This document shows positions 62,873 to 64,000 of a stretch of DNA of 64,000 nt, one piece after another. The notes under the pieces are model-generated. The model searched no databases and was not told the origin of the DNA. It worked only from the letters and a program-made list of their open reading frames with translations. Both the position numbers and the translations under genes were made by a program. The first letter of the stretch is position 1. Each line of letters opens with the position of its first letter. The stretch is from assembly GCF_000699445.3 (NCBI RefSeq), contig NC_067196.1, forward strand, positions 41,073,806 to 41,137,805. The letters are read 5' to 3'. This DNA is from Schistosoma haematobium (Eukaryota > Platyhelminthes > Trematoda > Strigeidida > Schistosomatidae).

Positions 62873-64000
62873 ATTTTTAACATCCAAATCGAGCGATCTA
62901 AATACGTTCTGCTAAAAACATATATGCCTAGATAAAAGGGAACTCCGTTTGAGAAATGGAGAATTTTTTTAATAAGAAGTTTGTGTGGGACACAGTCTAA
63001 GGCCATACTAAACTCAAAGCACAGATTTATCACTGACTGACCACTTTCTCTTCTCTGGTTAAGTTGATCAAAAAACTTCAAGTGCCATGTGAAGCATTGG
63101 TGTTTAGTCATGAACTCATGTTAAGATGGGCTAATGAGGCTAGCCGAAGGTAAAAATGATAATAACCATTTGATGATGATTTTTGATGATTTTTCTGTGG
63201 GTCTTAATAGCATGGATGTCAAGCTATTGGACCTATAGTTAGCAACGTCACTACGTGATACCGTTTTGAATCTAGGGGTGGTAAGAGATGTTTTCCATAC
63301 AGATGGATGGGCTCCATAGTGCATAGGTAGGTTGGATAGTGTTAAACAAAATAATGGGAATTCTCTACTATTATATTTCACAGGTGGTGAAGGAATCCCG
63401 TCGCTTTCGTCGTCGTAGAACTTCTTCAAGGCAGTTATGGCCTGCATGATGTTGGTGGATATGGGATCAATTTTGGATAGATGTCTAGATCCCAACATTG
63501 GAAGAGTATTGATGGAGGTTTCGGTTTCAGTGTTGTATCATTGCGCAAAATACTGGCTGAATTGTTCACAAATAGTATCCGGGTCATCAACAATGCTTCC
63601 GTAAACTATGAAGAATTTGGTTAAGCCAAGAGTATTCGATTTCACATGGTATTTGAAAGGCAGAAGAACTGATGAGTCTGAGTTTTTACTATCTAAAGCT
63701 TAACTCTCCATAGTCAAACCATACTTACGTCGAGATGAATCATTTCTGTCAATCACGTTAAGTATGCTCTAAAACGCATATACGTTATTGAACCTATGGT
63801 AGCGGAGTCTGAATTTTCCCACCTTTCTCTTAAACGTTTTAAGAGTATTCTGGCCCCTATTAGCATTATAAGCCACATAGCTGATAGTTGTACTAGTGCA
63901 GTCAGGGCAATATATTAGGTTGTGGTATAAGTCCGAAAGCGCAGTGTCAATATCATTTGTGGTGAAATAAGGTTACCATGGTAAGCATTGAATAGGAGGT
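62873..64000 (-). mobile_element. CR1/SR1-like non-LTR retrotransposon, fragment running off the window
   Basis: Minus-strand translation gives, from the right edge inwards, DIDTALSDLYHNLIYC and NRGQNTLKTFKRKVGKFRLR (pre-RT linker), IVDDPDTICEQFSQYFAQ, then RT blocks DGIPSPPVKY, KTSLTTPRFK, VANYRSNSLTSMLL and QRRESGQSVINLCFEFSMALDCVPH (motif A). It stops at the edge of duplication B before motifs B and C. Stops and small shifts are present. The 3' end was removed by the duplication junction. Confidence 0.75.
63121..63498 (-). pseudogene. CR1 reverse transcriptase finger region
   Basis: The 125-codon frame holds ALKKFYDDESDGIPSPPVKY, VWKTSLTTPRFKTVSRSDVANYRS and SLTSMLLRPTEK, the standard order upstream of motif A. 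The next part (62848-63111) continues in another frame. Confidence 0.7.

Overview
The window is AT-rich animal DNA that looks like a schistosome (blood fluke, Schistosoma or a close relative). The retroelements are of schistosome types: SR2/RTE-like and CR1/SR1-like non-LTR elements, a Boudicca-like Ty3/gypsy element, a Penelope-like remnant and a hammerhead-bearing SINE. The host genes also carry 28-40 bp micro-introns near their 5' ends, a known schistosome trait. No prokaryotic features are present. The species cannot be named from this sequence alone.

Three host genes can be supported. (1) A leucine-rich-repeat gene on the minus strand (9499 to 4282) has three exons, a 34-bp first intron and a 2.6-kb second intron. 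The exons join in frame to 865 codons ending in a possible death-like domain. (2) RPB10/POLR2L on the plus strand (32396-32599) is an intact 67-residue RNA polymerase subunit. (3) A HAX1-like gene on the minus strand (45530 to about 33937) has seven exons that join in frame, three micro-introns of 40, 35 and 28 bp, and an 8.6-kb intron almost filled by nested retroelements. A U6 snRNA pseudogene lies in another of its introns. RPB10 and the HAX1-like gene converge.

Most of the rest is mobile DNA. A direct segmental duplication (9978-19232 and 54804-62872, roughly 98-99% alike where compared) flanks the RPB10/HAX1 region. Copy A carries a later 2.64-kb RTE insertion whose empty site survives in copy B. 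Copy B carries 1.46 kb missing from A. Older remnants were duplicated inside both: part of a solo LTR, a CR1-like reverse transcriptase, a Penelope-like element and a SINE with a decayed hammerhead.

Between the duplicates, in order, lie a CR1 element (21600-24045, minus), a nearly intact 3.95-kb RTE-type element (26511-30459, minus) nested in an older fragment, and the HAX1 intron nest (36869-45000). That nest holds two inverted copies of a second RTE family with a 983-bp almost identical tract, plus a truncated element and a CR1 remnant. A complete Ty3/gypsy element (45898-51139) follows, with 323-bp LTRs, a canonical gag/pol slippery site and a broken pol. A decayed RTE copy (51415-54803) abuts duplicate B, and a truncated CR1 copy runs off the right edge.
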